Positions 1 through 9,917 are shown, counted from the stretch's first letter. The stretch: 64,000 nucleotides of DNA from JADLBR01 sp964651705 (GCA_964651705.1 CAZYWZ010000007.1:36524-100523), one strand, 5' to 3'. Notes: generated from the sequence alone by a model not told the origin. Numbers and translations are program-made.

Positions 1-159
1 GCGTATCAGCATGGTCGGGGCCGGCATCGAAGGCATCGGCGGCTCGCTCGCCGCCGGTTGAACGGAACCCGGACCCGGCCGAGGGGGCGCAGGGACCGCC
101 GGCGCCACCTCGTCCTCGCCAGGACGCTTGGACTTGAACAAACGATCTAGAAGACCCAT
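1..159 (-). CDS. N-terminal part of an unidentified protein, truncated by the window edge
   Basis: A leftward frame opens with ATG at 159 and stays open for 53 codons to the window edge. It starts MGLLDRLFKSKR, a basic amphipathic start, and runs into a Pro/Ala-rich linker ending in MPAPTMLIR. That is typical of cytoplasmic proteins with a disordered tether before a folded domain, but the domain lies outside the window, so no function can be given. It is divergent from the FHA gene at 277, with about 117 bases between the starts. Confidence 0.55.
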   Translation of the reverse strand, partial: MGLLDRLFKSKRPGEDEVAPAVPAPPRPGPGSVQPAASEPPMPSMPAPTMLIR

Positions 160-179
160 GCTAGGAACCACTTGAGCGG

Positions 180-209
180 TTGCCGTGTCAACCGGCTCGA
201 ACATACTGT
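180..209 (+). promoter_or_regulatory. Possible sigma-70-type promoter for the FHA/sigma-54 activator/der genes
   Basis: TTGCCG at 180-185 is followed after 16-18 bases by CATACTGT (202-209) in an otherwise AT-poor intergenic stretch between divergent genes. The match to consensus is partial and the claim rests only on position and spacing. Confidence 0.25.
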
Positions 210-276
210 AGGTGTTTTACCCGTAAAGCGCAACTAGAAACCCTAGGACGACAAACCCATACGCCGCCGCCCCACC

Positions 277-1326
277 GTGTTCCCGACCGACTCCAGCCCC
301 GCGATCCAGAAGAACTTCTTCGAGAAGATCCGCAATTTTCCGCCCTGCGACATCCTGCAGATGTGCTGCCTGAGCCGTCGCTCCGGAGAGATGCGTTTCG
401 ACTGCGAGGGGCGCAGCGGCTTCATCTATCTGGACAAGGGCGAGGTCACCCACGCCCAGCTGGACGACTTCACCGGCGAACCGGCCGCCGCCGACATCCT
501 CTCATGGCCGCCCGGCGACTTCTCGTTCCGCGACGGCGCGTCCCCGCCCCAGCGCACCCTCAAGGCGACGTGGGACCAGATGCTCGACGCGAGCCACAGG
601 CTGCAGCGATCGTCGGTGCCGACCGAGGCGCCGCCGGGTTTTGAATCCCTGGCGGCACCCGAGACGCCCGCACCCACCGCGGGCACGCGGATCGACCCCA
701 ACACGCAAGTCGGCAGGCTGCTGATCTACGGCGAGAATATCGAGGGCCGCACCTTCGACCTCAACCTCCCGGCATCGTACCTGGGCCGCGCGCCAACCAA
801 CGAGATCATCCTCCGCGAGCCCAGCGTCTCCGGCAGGCACTGCGTCTTCCTCCTGGCCAATGGCAGGGTCACGGTCCGCGACCTCAACTCCTCCAACGGC
901 ACCTTCGTCAATGGCCACCCCATCACCGAGGTTCAGATCGAGGTCAACGACATCGTGCGCATCGGGACGGCGCTGATCCGTTTCGAGATCGCGCTCAAAC
1001 GGCCCCGGCTCTCGGCGGAATCTGGGCCCGTCACCCCGCGGCCCGTCGGCCAGTCCTCGGTGCCGCCAGCGGCCACCGGCGTGACGCGCCCCATGCTGGC
1101 GCCTCCCACGCCCAAGGCCGCTCCCCCCATGGCCCCTCAGGCCCCCTCCATGAGCGGCCCCATCTCTTATGATCGGATCGCGAGGACCAAGCACCGGCCG
1201 CGGACCGGCCCGCGCGGCGGCACGCCCACCTGGTTGATCGCCCTAGTCGCGCTCACGATCCTCATGGTCTTGTACATGATCATCGGAAGCCAAGACTGGG
1301 CGCCCGCCTGGCTGCGCCTGTGGTGA
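277..1326 (+). CDS. DUF4388 / FHA-domain protein with C-terminal membrane anchor
   Basis: This 349-residue protein probably reads phosphothreonine signals at the membrane. Residues about 10-95 (PPCDILQMCCLSRRSGEM onward, then a Gly-rich strand FIYLDKGEVTHA) match the DUF4388 fold found in PVC and delta-proteobacterial signalling proteins. Residues about 145-235 are an FHA domain with its hallmarks: LGR, S-x-R-H (SVSGRHC) and NSSNGTFVNG. A Pro-rich linker follows, then one hydrophobic helix near residues 318-338 (TWLIALVALTILMVLYMIIG) with only a short tail, so the FHA domain is probably cytoplasmic and tail-anchored. The start is GTG at 277, because an in-frame TAG lies at 244. It is 7 bases from the sigma-54 activator, so the two are probably co-transcribed. 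Confidence 0.85.
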   Translation: MFPTDSSPAIQKNFFEKIRNFPPCDILQMCCLSRRSGEMRFDCEGRSGFIYLDKGEVTHAQLDDFTGEPAAADILSWPPGDFSFRDGASPPQRTLKATWDQMLDASHRLQRSSVPTEAPPGFESLAAPETPAPTAGTRIDPNTQVGRLLIYGENIEGRTFDLNLPASYLGRAPTNEIILREPSVSGRHCVFLLANGRVTVRDLNSSNGTFVNGHPITEVQIEVNDIVRIGTALIRFEIALKRPRLSAESGPVTPRPVGQSSVPPAATGVTRPMLAPPTPKAAPPMAPQAPSMSGPISYDRIARTKHRPRTGPRGGTPTWLIALVALTILMVLYMIIGSQDWAPAWLRLW

Positions 1327-1333
1327 GCACGTC

Positions 1334-2485
<1,152 letters not shown>

Positions 2486-2494
2486 CCGAGGCCC

Positions 2495-3892
2495 ATGGTG
2501 ACTATCGCCGTCGTGGGTCGCCCCAATGTGGGGAAATCCCTGCTCTTCAACCGGCTGGTCCGGAGAGACGTGGCGCTGGTGCACGATAGGCCGGGCGTGA
2601 CGCGGGACACCCTGGCGACGCAGTGCCGCTGGCGGGGGAGGGCGGTGACCCTCGTGGACACCGGGGGCATCGGCTCGCCCGAGGGCGGCGCGCTCGACGC
2701 CATGGTGCGTCGGGAGGCCGAGTTCGCCATGGCCGCCGCCGACGTGCTCCTGTGGGTCGTCGATGCCCGCGAGGGCCTCCACCCCCTGGATGCCTCGCTC
2801 GCCCGGGCCCTGCGGCGCGCCAGCAAGCCGATCGTCATCGCGGCCAACAAGGCCGACGAGACCTCGGGCCTTTATCTCGATCACGAGTTCTGCCGGCTCG
2901 GCTTTGGCGAGGCGATCCGCGTGTCGGCGGCACACGGGCACGGCCTTCGCGAACTCACGGAGGCCCTCTTGGGCGCGGCCCCCGAAACGGCCGCCCCATC
3001 GGCGCCGGCGGGCTCGGCCCGACCCCTCCGGTGGGCCATCGTCGGTCGCCCCAACGTCGGCAAGTCCTCCCTGATCAACCGCCTCCTCGGCTCGGACCGC
3101 GCGCTGGTCTCGGAAATCCCGGGCACGACCCGCGACGCCGTCGAGATCCCCATGACGGAGACCCGCGGCCCCGGCGGGGCCAGCATGCTCGTGGTCGATA
3201 CCGCAGGCATGCGCAAGCGGACCCGCCTCAAGGACACCCTCGAGGCCCGGATGACCGCCCGCTCGGTCCACGCCATCCATCGCGCCGACCTCTGCGTCCT
3301 CATCGTCGATGCCACCGAGGGCGTCCTCGAACAGGATCGGAAAATCGCCGGCATCATCCAGGAATCGCAGAAACCGCTCGTCATCGCCGTCAACAAGTGG
3401 GATCTGCCCGAGGCGGGGCGCTGGCAACCGCCCCGGCACGCCCAGGCCGTGCGCGACCTCCCTTTCAAACGGCGCTTCGAGGACGCCGTGCGGCGCGGGC
3501 TCTTCTTCATGGGGCACGCGCCCTTGGTCTTCGTCAGCGCCCACACCGGCTCCGGCATCCCGGCGCTGCTGTCATCGGTGGGGCAAACCGCCAAGACGTT
3601 GGCCACCCCCATCCCGACACCCGCCCTCAACCAGGTCGTCCAGGACGCCCTCGCAAAGCAGCCGCCACCCACCCGCCACGGCCGCGCCTTCCGCATCTAC
3701 TACGCCACCGCCCATCAAGAGCCCGGCTCCTGGAACCCGCCGCGCTTCATCGCGTTCTGCAACGACCGGAGGCTCCTGGTCGATTCCTGGCTCGCCTTCC
3801 TCGAGAACAAGGTCCGGGCCGCCTTCCGCCTCGATGGCATCCCCATCCTCTGGAAGTGGCGCGGCCGCGAACCCGACCGGCCAGACCGCTGA
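2495..3892 (+). CDS. der: Ribosome biogenesis GTPase Der (EngA)
   Basis: Der is the tandem-GTPase factor for 50S subunit maturation. The 465-residue frame has two G domains, each with GRPNVGKS as G1 (near residues 8 and 185), DTGG / DTAGM as G3, and NKAD / NKWD as G4. The switch region of the second is IPGTTRDA. The C-terminal KH-like domain (about 370-450) ends with the usual basic tail. Length fits the family. It follows the sigma-54 activator after 9 bases and is the only clear housekeeping gene in the window. A palindromic repeat starts 27 bases after its stop. Confidence 0.96.
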   Translation: MVTIAVVGRPNVGKSLLFNRLVRRDVALVHDRPGVTRDTLATQCRWRGRAVTLVDTGGIGSPEGGALDAMVRREAEFAMAAADVLLWVVDAREGLHPLDASLARALRRASKPIVIAANKADETSGLYLDHEFCRLGFGEAIRVSAAHGHGLRELTEALLGAAPETAAPSAPAGSARPLRWAIVGRPNVGKSSLINRLLGSDRALVSEIPGTTRDAVEIPMTETRGPGGASMLVVDTAGMRKRTRLKDTLEARMTARSVHAIHRADLCVLIVDATEGVLEQDRKIAGIIQESQKPLVIAVNKWDLPEAGRWQPPRHAQAVRDLPFKRRFEDAVRRGLFFMGHAPLVFVSAHTGSGIPALLSSVGQTAKTLATPIPTPALNQVVQDALAKQPPPTRHGRAFRIYYATAHQEPGSWNPPRFIAFCNDRRLLVDSWLAFLENKVRAAFRLDGIPILWKWRGREPDRPDR

Positions 3893-3919
3893 CTCGAAAA
3901 TCGGCCACGGGATCGGCCT

Positions 3920-4038
3920 GTAGGGCGCGGATTCCCATCCGCGCCACGAGGGCCCTGCCGGTTGCCCGTGGCGCGAAAGGGATTTCGCGCCCTACATTTT
4001 CACCCCCGGTGGTGCCCCCCGCGCGGGGCACGGGATCT
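3920..4038 (+). repeat. Composite palindromic repeat, copy 1 (two variable-stem hairpins)
   Basis: The element begins GTAGGGCGCG and contains nested arms (GGCGCGGATTCCCATCCGCGCC and GGCGCGAAA...TTTCGCGCC) closing at CTAC. It continues as ATTTTCACCCCCGGTG, then a second stem GTGCCCC/GGGGCAC, and ends GGGATCT. The same order of parts (GTAG...CTAC hairpin, ATTTTC spacer ending CGGTG, second hairpin, GATCT) recurs in inverse orientation at 54725-54907. It fills the convergent gap between der and the GntR/LacI regulator and touches the regulator's stop codon; it may also act as a bidirectional terminator. Confidence 0.7.
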
Positions 4039-5128
4039 AGCTCGAAAGCCCCGGACGCATCCTCCCCGCTGGCGCCACGGTCTCGCCGGGAACCAGCCGC
4101 GCCATCCCATAGACCTGCCGCCCCGGGCGCCCCGCCGCGGTCTCCAGAAGCAGCCGGAACAGCCGTCGCGCGTGGATCTCGGGATCGTAGCGATAGCGCG
4201 TCAGTTGCGGCGACGTGTGGTCGAGGAACGGATCGTCATCGCGGGCGATCAGGGAGATGTCCCGCGGCACGCGAAATCCGAGCCGCTGCAGGTGCGTGAG
4301 GGCCAGCAGCGCCGGCCCCGAACGCGCCACGATCATCGCCGTCGGCCGATCCGCCCGACGGACCAGCCCCTCGATGCATCGCCTCACTCCGGCGGCCGAG
4401 CCATCGTGCCGCGCCACCACCGGCATCGCCCCCGCATCGCGCCGCGCGCGGAATGCCTCCACGACCCCCCCCTCGCTCGCCACGTCCCCCGCCTGCCCCC
4501 CACGATGGATCACCAGCCCGATCCGACGATGGCCCCGCCCCAGCAAGAGTCCCGCCGCATGCCGGCACACCGCCCGGAGATCCACGTCCACCGCCGGAAG
4601 ATCGATCCCCCCGTGACATGTCCCCGATAGGACGCACGCCACCCCGCGCCGCCCAAACCATCGCTGCACCCGCGCCGTCGCCCGCAGCAGAAGCCATGCC
4701 CCCGCGTTCGCCGAACCCACCCGCCGCTCCAGCGCCCGCTCCGGACGCCCCGAATAACAGCCGCGGTCGCAGTGGATCTCCATCTCCCAACCGGCCGCGT
4801 CCAGCCGCTCCCTCAACCGATCGACCCAGAAGATCACCTGCGCCGGCAACCCCAACAACGGCTCGGGCACGAGCATGGCCACCGCCCGGCGTCGCCCCCC
4901 GCTACCCCCGCGCAAGATCCGCCTCCGCCGCCCCTGCGCCACCGCCACCCACCCCTCGCGCTGCAACTCCCCCAGCGCCAGCCGCAGCGTCGGCCGACTC
5001 ACCCCCAGCCGCTCGCACAACGCCCTCTCCCCGGGCAGCCAGCCAGACCACTCGCCCCCGCGCAACGCCTCGCGCAAAGCCTGGGCCACGAGAGCCGCCA
5101 ATGGCCGCCGGTCGGGGATCGCCAACAT
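4037..5128 (-). CDS. GntR-type HTH / LacI-type effector-domain transcriptional regulator
   Basis: A 363-residue regulator. Residues about 8-62 form a GntR winged helix (PLAALVAQALREALRGG, LPGERALCERLGVSRPTLR, LGELQREGWV). Residues about 75-363 form a LacI/RbsB-like effector-binding domain (RAVAMLVPEPLLGL, RRIGLVIH, TAMIVARSGPALLAL, PRDISLIARDDDPFLDHTSPQLT). This combination is common in PVC bacteria, where it responds to sugars. The start is the ATG at 5128; an in-frame ATG at 5242 would overlap the divergent gene. It is divergent from the DUF4832 gene and a candidate 17-bp operator lies between them, so it probably controls the sialidase genes and itself. The ligand is unknown. Confidence 0.85.
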   Translation of the reverse strand: MLAIPDRRPLAALVAQALREALRGGEWSGWLPGERALCERLGVSRPTLRLALGELQREGWVAVAQGRRRRILRGGSGGRRRAVAMLVPEPLLGLPAQVIFWVDRLRERLDAAGWEMEIHCDRGCYSGRPERALERRVGSANAGAWLLLRATARVQRWFGRRGVACVLSGTCHGGIDLPAVDVDLRAVCRHAAGLLLGRGHRRIGLVIHRGGQAGDVASEGGVVEAFRARRDAGAMPVVARHDGSAAGVRRCIEGLVRRADRPTAMIVARSGPALLALTHLQRLGFRVPRDISLIARDDDPFLDHTSPQLTRYRYDPEIHARRLFRLLLETAAGRPGRQVYGMARLVPGETVAPAGRMRPGLSS

Positions 5129-5158
5129 CCGGCAACATGGTCGGCCCCGCCCCGCGAC

Positions 5159-5175
5159 GGTCAAATCAATTTGCC
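5159..5175 (+). promoter_or_regulatory. Candidate operator of the GntR/LacI-type regulator (site 1)
   Basis: GGTCAAATCAATTTGCC contains the inverted repeat CAAAT/ATTTG flanked by GG/CC. It lies in the divergent regulator/DUF4832 gap and aligns over all 17 bases with sites at 6685 and 17782 (consensus GGTYNANTYWWTTTRCC). On the minus strand it overlaps TTGACC, a possible -35 of the regulator gene, which would fit autoregulation. Confidence 0.45.
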
Positions 5176-5245
5176 CCACCGTCGCCTCCGGCCGCGGCGC
5201 CGGAGACCGGCTCGACTCCGAACCCGACACCGCTACCCTCATCCC

Positions 5246-6640
5246 ATGCCCGCATGGATCTCCTTCCTCCCAGCCGCCGCGGCGCTGTTTGCCGCGCTCG
5301 CGCCACGGGCCGCCACGGGCGCCCAGACCACCGCGCTGGAGTATGCACCGGCGGCGGTGGATAACCCGCTCAAGGGACTGGTCCCGTACGCCGGCGACCG
5401 CGCCGGCGTGTTCCCGCACAGCATGGAGTTCGGCTACCTGCCGCTCTCTTCCGTGGTGCAAGGCGACGGGGTACACGACTGGAGCGCCCTCGATGCTCTG
5501 CTGTCGGGGATCGCCGCCCGCGGCCACCAAGCCATCTTCCGGTTCTTCCTCGAGTACCCCGGCAAATCCCATGTCATCCCGGAGTATCTGCTGGGGCGCG
5601 GGCTCAAGGTCCACAGGTACGAAAACACCAACACGCACCCCTTCCCGCCCAAAGAGGTTGAGACACCGGACTACGCCGACCCAAACCTCCGCGCGTGCCT
5701 CCGGGGTTTCATCGCCGCGCTCGGCGCGAGATACGACGGTGACCCGAGGGTCGGCTTTATCACCGCGGGCCTCCTCGGCACCTGGGGCGAATGGCACACC
5801 CACCCGCGCAACGACCTCTGGGCCCCAAAGGACGTGCAGGCGGAGGTCCTCGACGCCTACGCGGCCGCCTTCAAAGAGACCCCGATCCTCCTGCGCTATC
5901 CCGCCGCCCAGGGCGACCCGTCCTACGCCCCCACCGTCGGCAGACCCTTCGGCTACCATGACGACAGCTTCGCTTGGGCCACGCTGGATACCGGAAAAAA
6001 GGGCGACGCCTGGTTCTTCATGGCCAAGATGAACCGCGGCGGTCCCGCCCTGGCCGACACCTGGAAACATTTCCCCATCGGCGGCGAGATCCGCCCCGAG
6101 GCGTGGGGCATCGTCTTCGACGAGAATCCCGCCTCCCGTCAGGTGCAGGATTTCGCCGCGTGCGTCCGCGCCACCCATGCCACGTGGCTCATGGACTCGG
6201 GCATGTTCAAGGCCAGAGCCCAAGAACCCCGCCTCTCCCGCGCCATGGATCAAGTCCGCAAAATGGGCTACGAGTTCCACATCCGTTCCGTCACGGCCGA
6301 CATCGCGGACTCCGCCCTCCGCGTGACCACCGAGGTCGAGAACCGCGGCGTGGCACCCTTCTATCACGACTGGACCGTGGAATATGCGCTAATCGCCGCG
6401 GGGGGCCGGATCGAGAGGTCCTGGCCTGGAAAAGGCAAGCTCACCGGCATCCTGCCCGGCGACCCCGCCAGACAGTGGTCCGAGACCCTCGATGTCCGCG
6501 GCATGGCCCCGGGGACCCGCACCCTGACCGTGCGCGGCGCCAACCCCATGCCCGGCGGCCACCCGGTCCGCTTCGCAAACAAGACCCAGGACAAAGACGC
6601 CGATGGCTGGCTCACGCTGACCACCGTCCTCCTGCCGTGA
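5246..6640 (+). CDS. Secreted DUF4832 protein, probable carbohydrate-active TIM barrel
   Basis: A 464-residue exported protein with an N-terminal signal peptide (MPAWISFLPAAAALFAALA...ATGA). The core begins NPLKGLVPYAG, the characteristic opening of DUF4874/DUF4832 proteins. It continues with barrel-like strands (GHQAIFRFFLEYPG, GFITAGLLGTWGEWHTHP) and ends in a beta-sandwich (about 340-464, VTTEVENRGVAPFYHDWTVEYAL). DUF4832 proteins are found beside glycoside hydrolases in Bacteroidota and PVC bacteria, but I know of no assigned activity. The ATG at 5246 is chosen because the signal peptide starts there. It is divergent from the regulator and 120 bases upstream of a sialidase that has its own promoter-like region. 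Confidence 0.75.
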   Translation: MPAWISFLPAAAALFAALAPRAATGAQTTALEYAPAAVDNPLKGLVPYAGDRAGVFPHSMEFGYLPLSSVVQGDGVHDWSALDALLSGIAARGHQAIFRFFLEYPGKSHVIPEYLLGRGLKVHRYENTNTHPFPPKEVETPDYADPNLRACLRGFIAALGARYDGDPRVGFITAGLLGTWGEWHTHPRNDLWAPKDVQAEVLDAYAAAFKETPILLRYPAAQGDPSYAPTVGRPFGYHDDSFAWATLDTGKKGDAWFFMAKMNRGGPALADTWKHFPIGGEIRPEAWGIVFDENPASRQVQDFAACVRATHATWLMDSGMFKARAQEPRLSRAMDQVRKMGYEFHIRSVTADIADSALRVTTEVENRGVAPFYHDWTVEYALIAAGGRIERSWPGKGKLTGILPGDPARQWSETLDVRGMAPGTRTLTVRGANPMPGGHPVRFANKTQDKDADGWLTLTTVLLP

Positions 6641-6684
6641 GAGGCCCGGGCCCGCGCCCCACGGCGCGCGATGCCCCGGGCACT

Positions 6685-6742
6685 GGTCCATTTATTTTAC
6701 CAGATGAAGGAGACGGCCGAAGCGCCCCGCATGCGCTATGTT
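6685..6742 (+). promoter_or_regulatory. Promoter region with candidate operator site 2, upstream of the sialidase
   Basis: The operator-like 17-mer GGTCCATTTATTTTACC (6685-6701) sits inside the inverted repeat CTGGT...ACCAG. A -10-like TATGTT starts at 6737, exactly 52 bases after the 17-mer starts. The same 52-base geometry is seen at 17782-17839. The start codon at 6761 lies 24 bases past the start of the -10 box, leaving a short leader with the RBS AGGAG. No consensus -35 is visible, so an activator may be needed. Confidence 0.5.
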
Positions 6743-6760
6743 CGCGCCAGGAGATACACC

Positions 6761-7981
6761 ATGCAACGACCCCTCCTCGCCACCGCCGCCGCCATCACCC
6801 TCGCCACCGCCATCACGGCAGCCGCCGACGACATCGAGAAGATCGATCTGTTCGAGGCGGGTCAGGGGGGCTACGCCCTGTATCGGATCCCGGGCATCGT
6901 CGTCACCGCGAAGGGCACCGCCCTCGCGTACTGCGAGGCGCGCAAGAGCGACCGGGGCGACTGGGGGCCGATCGACATCCTCATGCGCCGCAGCGAGGAC
7001 GGTGGGCGCACCTGGGCCCCCCGGCAGACGGTCGTCCATGTCGAGGGCGAGGAACCCGTCAATCCCGTCGCGGCGGCACAGAAATTGGACAAACCCGGCG
7101 ACAACACCGCGAACAATCCCGTCGCCATCGCCGACATGGAAACCGGCGCCGTGCACTTCCTCTACTGCCTCGAGTACATGCGCTGCTTCTACATGCGCAG
7201 CGATGACGAGGGCGCGACGTGGTCCCAGCCCGTCGAGATCACCGCGGCGTTCGAGAAGTTCCGTCCCGGGTACGACTGGAAGGTGATCGCCACCGGCCCG
7301 GCGCACGGCATCCAGTTGCAGCGGGGCGCGCGCAAGGGCCGCCTGGTCGTTCCCATCTGGATGTCCCTCGGCACCGGCGGCCACGCCCACCGGCCCTCGG
7401 TCACCGCCACGATCTACAGCGACGACGGCGGAAAATCTTGGCACCGGGGCGACATCGCCATCCCCGACGCGCCCCCCTTCCGCTACCCGAACGAGACCGT
7501 CGCCGTGGAATTGTCCGATGGCCGCGTGATGCTCAACGCCCGCAGCGAGTCCGATGCCCACCGGCGCATCGTCACCACCAGCCCAGACGGCGCCACCGGC
7601 TGGTCCGCCCCCCGCTTCGACGACGCCCTCCTGGAGCCCATCTGCATGGGAAGCATCGTCCGCGCCGACGACCGGCACATCGTCTTCGCCAACCCCCACA
7701 ACCTCTCCCGCAAGGACGGCAAGGAGGCCCCAGGCAAATCCCGCGACCGCATCGACGTCTCGGTCAAATTGAGCCGCGACGACGGCGCCACCTGGCCCAT
7801 GAACCGCCTGCTGGAGGAGGGCTTCAGCGGCTACAGCGATCTCGCCGCGACGAAAGACGGCACCGTCCTCTGCTTCTACGAGCGCGGCGCCACCGATGGG
7901 ACCAGCATCACCAAGACCGGTCGCCTGACGGTCGCCCGGTTCGGGCTGGGGTGGCTGAGCGATGGAAGCGCCGGGCAATGA
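6761..7981 (+). CDS. Secreted exo-alpha-sialidase (GH33-type, BNR/Asp-box protein)
   Basis: A 406-residue six-bladed propeller predicted to release terminal sialic acids outside the cytoplasm. The ATG at 6761 follows an AGGAG ribosome site and opens a signal peptide ending ITAAADD. The mature protein has YRIP near residue 40, which carries one arginine of the GH33 triad. It has at least four Asp-boxes (SEDGGRTW, SDDEGATW, SDDGGKSW, SRDDGATW), a late LNARSE segment, and the C-terminal SGYSDLAATKDG...CFYERG, where the catalytic Tyr/Glu region of GH33 usually lies. It is followed at once by a shortened paralogue. Substrate linkage cannot be read from sequence. Confidence 0.88.
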   Translation: MQRPLLATAAAITLATAITAAADDIEKIDLFEAGQGGYALYRIPGIVVTAKGTALAYCEARKSDRGDWGPIDILMRRSEDGGRTWAPRQTVVHVEGEEPVNPVAAAQKLDKPGDNTANNPVAIADMETGAVHFLYCLEYMRCFYMRSDDEGATWSQPVEITAAFEKFRPGYDWKVIATGPAHGIQLQRGARKGRLVVPIWMSLGTGGHAHRPSVTATIYSDDGGKSWHRGDIAIPDAPPFRYPNETVAVELSDGRVMLNARSESDAHRRIVTTSPDGATGWSAPRFDDALLEPICMGSIVRADDRHIVFANPHNLSRKDGKEAPGKSRDRIDVSVKLSRDDGATWPMNRLLEEGFSGYSDLAATKDGTVLCFYERGATDGTSITKTGRLTVARFGLGWLSDGSAGQ

Positions 7982-7998
7982 CCGCCCATCATTGCGTA

Positions 7999-8020
7999 GC
8001 CGAAGCCGTGAGGCTTTGGC
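7999..8020 (+). repeat. Short palindrome between the two sialidase genes
   Basis: GCCGAAGCC, a GTGA loop and GGCTTTGGC form a 9-bp stem with one wobble. The GTAG start and GTGA loop resemble the other palindromes of this window. It lies just after the first sialidase stop, which argues that the second sialidase starts at 8047, downstream, and not at the overlapping ATG at 7978. Confidence 0.5.
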
Positions 8021-8046
8021 CCCTGCCACGAGCGCGCGCCCACCAA

Positions 8047-8697
8047 ATGCTAGCGCGCGCGGCCGCCGGGGTCATCGGCCTGATCGCTTGCGCCGCCCTC
8101 GCCACCGAAACACCACCGGAGAAAGCAACCTCCCCATTCGTCCCCCTCTTCGAAACCACCACAATCTTCCCCGCCGCCCCCAAGAACAAACCCAACTACC
8201 GCATCCCCGCGCTCATCCGCGCGGCCAACGGCGACCTCCTGGCCTTCGCCGAGAAACGCAACGATGGCCCCGGCGACATCGGCGACCACGACATCGTGTT
8301 CAAACGCAGCCGCGACGGCGGCGAGACCTGGGAACCCGCGCGCCGCGCCGAAGAACTCATCACGCCCCGCTGCCACGGGGCCGTCGAGCGATTCGACCGG
8401 ACCCCGGCCTCAGGCAAGAATCCCCTCCTCTTCTCCAGCCCCGCCTCCCCCCGCCGCGAACAGAAACACCCGTACGGTCGCACCAACCTGGCCGTCCGCG
8501 TCAGCTGCGACGAGGGAGCGACATGGTCCCAAGGAAAAACCATCTGGCCGCACCCCTCCTCCTATTCGGACATCGCCATCCTCGAAGACGGCACCATCGG
8601 CCTCGTCTACGAGCGCGGCCCCGAGGGCAGCACGCGTTACTGGGATGAGATTCAGTTCGCCCGATTCGATCTCCCCTGGCTCAGCACGGGTGAGTGA
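8047..8697 (+). CDS. Internally deleted sialidase-like protein
   Basis: A 216-residue secreted protein starting MLARAAAGVIGLIACAALA (signal peptide). It keeps the sialidase N-terminus (NYRIPALIRAANGDLLAFAE, SRDGGETW) and C-terminus (FSSPA, RTNLAVRVSCDEGATW, YSDIAILEDGTIGLVYERG). The middle blades, roughly 150-180 residues in the 406-residue neighbour, are missing: blade 1 jumps straight to the FSSPA region. The frame is intact, so it is either a minimal protein or a pseudogene formed by in-frame deletion. A full propeller could not form as a monomer. An in-frame ATG at 7978 overlaps the previous stop, but a palindrome lies between the two candidate starts. Confidence 0.7.
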   Translation: MLARAAAGVIGLIACAALATETPPEKATSPFVPLFETTTIFPAAPKNKPNYRIPALIRAANGDLLAFAEKRNDGPGDIGDHDIVFKRSRDGGETWEPARRAEELITPRCHGAVERFDRTPASGKNPLLFSSPASPRREQKHPYGRTNLAVRVSCDEGATWSQGKTIWPHPSSYSDIAILEDGTIGLVYERGPEGSTRYWDEIQFARFDLPWLSTGE

Positions 8698-8744
8698 CGG
8701 ACGGGCGACCGGACAAGACCTTCCCCCCGGCATCCCCCCGGGCA

Positions 8745-9917
8745 TCACATCAGGAAGCCCATGATCTTTTTCAGCAATTCGGCCGGGGACATCATGGTCA
8801 GGAACAGGGGCGCCACCGGCAGCATCGCGGCCACCGCGAGCTGGACGACCTCCTTCCTGCCAAACGGAAATGACCGCATGCCGCGCACGGCATCATAGGC
8901 GCTGCCGATGTCCGCCAGCGCCCCGATGTCGCCGTGCCCAAGCAAGTCCTGCCCCTCGCGCCCCTGGCCCCGGATCCATCGCCGGTCGAAGCGGTCCACG
9001 TATTCGCTGCACAGGCGCCCGTACGCGTGGAGACCGTCGCGCCGGCACTTCGCCAGCTTCGGCAGAAAGACGCACAACGGCAGCAGCACCTGCGCCATCG
9101 CGAGCACGAGCGCGCCGATCATCTCGATCTTGAAATCCATGACCGCCTTGCCCCCGTAGAAGACCTGGCTGGCGATGAGGCCGGCGACCAGCGCGCCCTG
9201 CGCGGTCACCAGAGGGGCGAAGGCCTCCACCGCGGTGCCGAGGAACCCGAGGCCACCCGACCGGTCCGCGTGCGTCGGCACCAGGCGGAGGTCCATGCGC
9301 GCGATGCGGAAAAGCGCGCCGGCCCACACCAGCATCCGGTAGAACCAGCGAAAGGTGATGAACTGGAAGAAAGGCACGCTCACCCAGGTGTACCACTGCC
9401 CCGCCGCGGTCAGCTCGACTCCGCCCGCGCCCGGGTGCGCGTACCACGTCGCCGTCTTGAGCGCGCCCTCGGCCAGCCACGCAGACCGCCCCACCGTCAA
9501 TGCCAGCGCCACCAGAACTAGCTCGACCGCGATCGAATTCCGCCATCGGATCGCCGAATCCAGGATCCCGTCGAACGCGCCGCGGCCCGACGCCGGCACG
9601 ATCCCCGCCTCCGTGAAGTGCGCGATCACGGCCCGCAACCGCACGTGCACGATCGGCTCCGCCACGATGAACAGGGGCAACGCGATCAGAAAGCGCACGT
9701 GCGCCTCGATGTCTTTCAGAAATGGCACCTCGACACCCCCGAACGCCGCCCCGCCCCACAGGCTGAGCAGCGCCAGCGGCAGCCAAGCGAACAGCGGGAT
9801 CGCCACCAGCCGCCGCGCGAGCAGGTCCAGCGGCGGTCTCGCCAGACCCGCCCGTATATATAGCTGGTACAGCGGCCCGCCCAAGGCCATGGAAAAGTCC
9901 CCCGATCGATCGTTCAT
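8745..9917 (-). CDS. Polytopic inner-membrane protein of unknown function
   Basis: A 390-residue protein with about seven hydrophobic segments (for example LVAIPLFAWLPLALLSLWGG, FLIALPLFIVAEPIVHV, NSIAVELVLVALALTVG, MIGALVLAMAQVLLPLCVFLP, VVQLAVAAMLPVAPLFLTMM). A soluble stretch with many charged residues (CRRDGLHAYGRLCSEYVDRF) lies before the last helix. I recognise no family. It is the last gene of a minus-strand group after the FadL-type porin, 26 bases downstream of it, and ends next to the deleted sialidase on the other strand. Confidence 0.8.
   Translation of the reverse strand: MNDRSGDFSMALGGPLYQLYIRAGLARPPLDLLARRLVAIPLFAWLPLALLSLWGGAAFGGVEVPFLKDIEAHVRFLIALPLFIVAEPIVHVRLRAVIAHFTEAGIVPASGRGAFDGILDSAIRWRNSIAVELVLVALALTVGRSAWLAEGALKTATWYAHPGAGGVELTAAGQWYTWVSVPFFQFITFRWFYRMLVWAGALFRIARMDLRLVPTHADRSGGLGFLGTAVEAFAPLVTAQGALVAGLIASQVFYGGKAVMDFKIEMIGALVLAMAQVLLPLCVFLPKLAKCRRDGLHAYGRLCSEYVDRFDRRWIRGQGREGQDLLGHGDIGALADIGSAYDAVRGMRSFPFGRKEVVQLAVAAMLPVAPLFLTMMSPAELLKKIMGFLM

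Noticed and set aside
7978..8046. Upstream start of the deleted sialidase (ATG overlapping the previous stop)
   Set aside because: It would place a palindromic repeat inside the coding region and push the signal peptide to residue 24; the ATG at 8047 starts the signal peptide directly.
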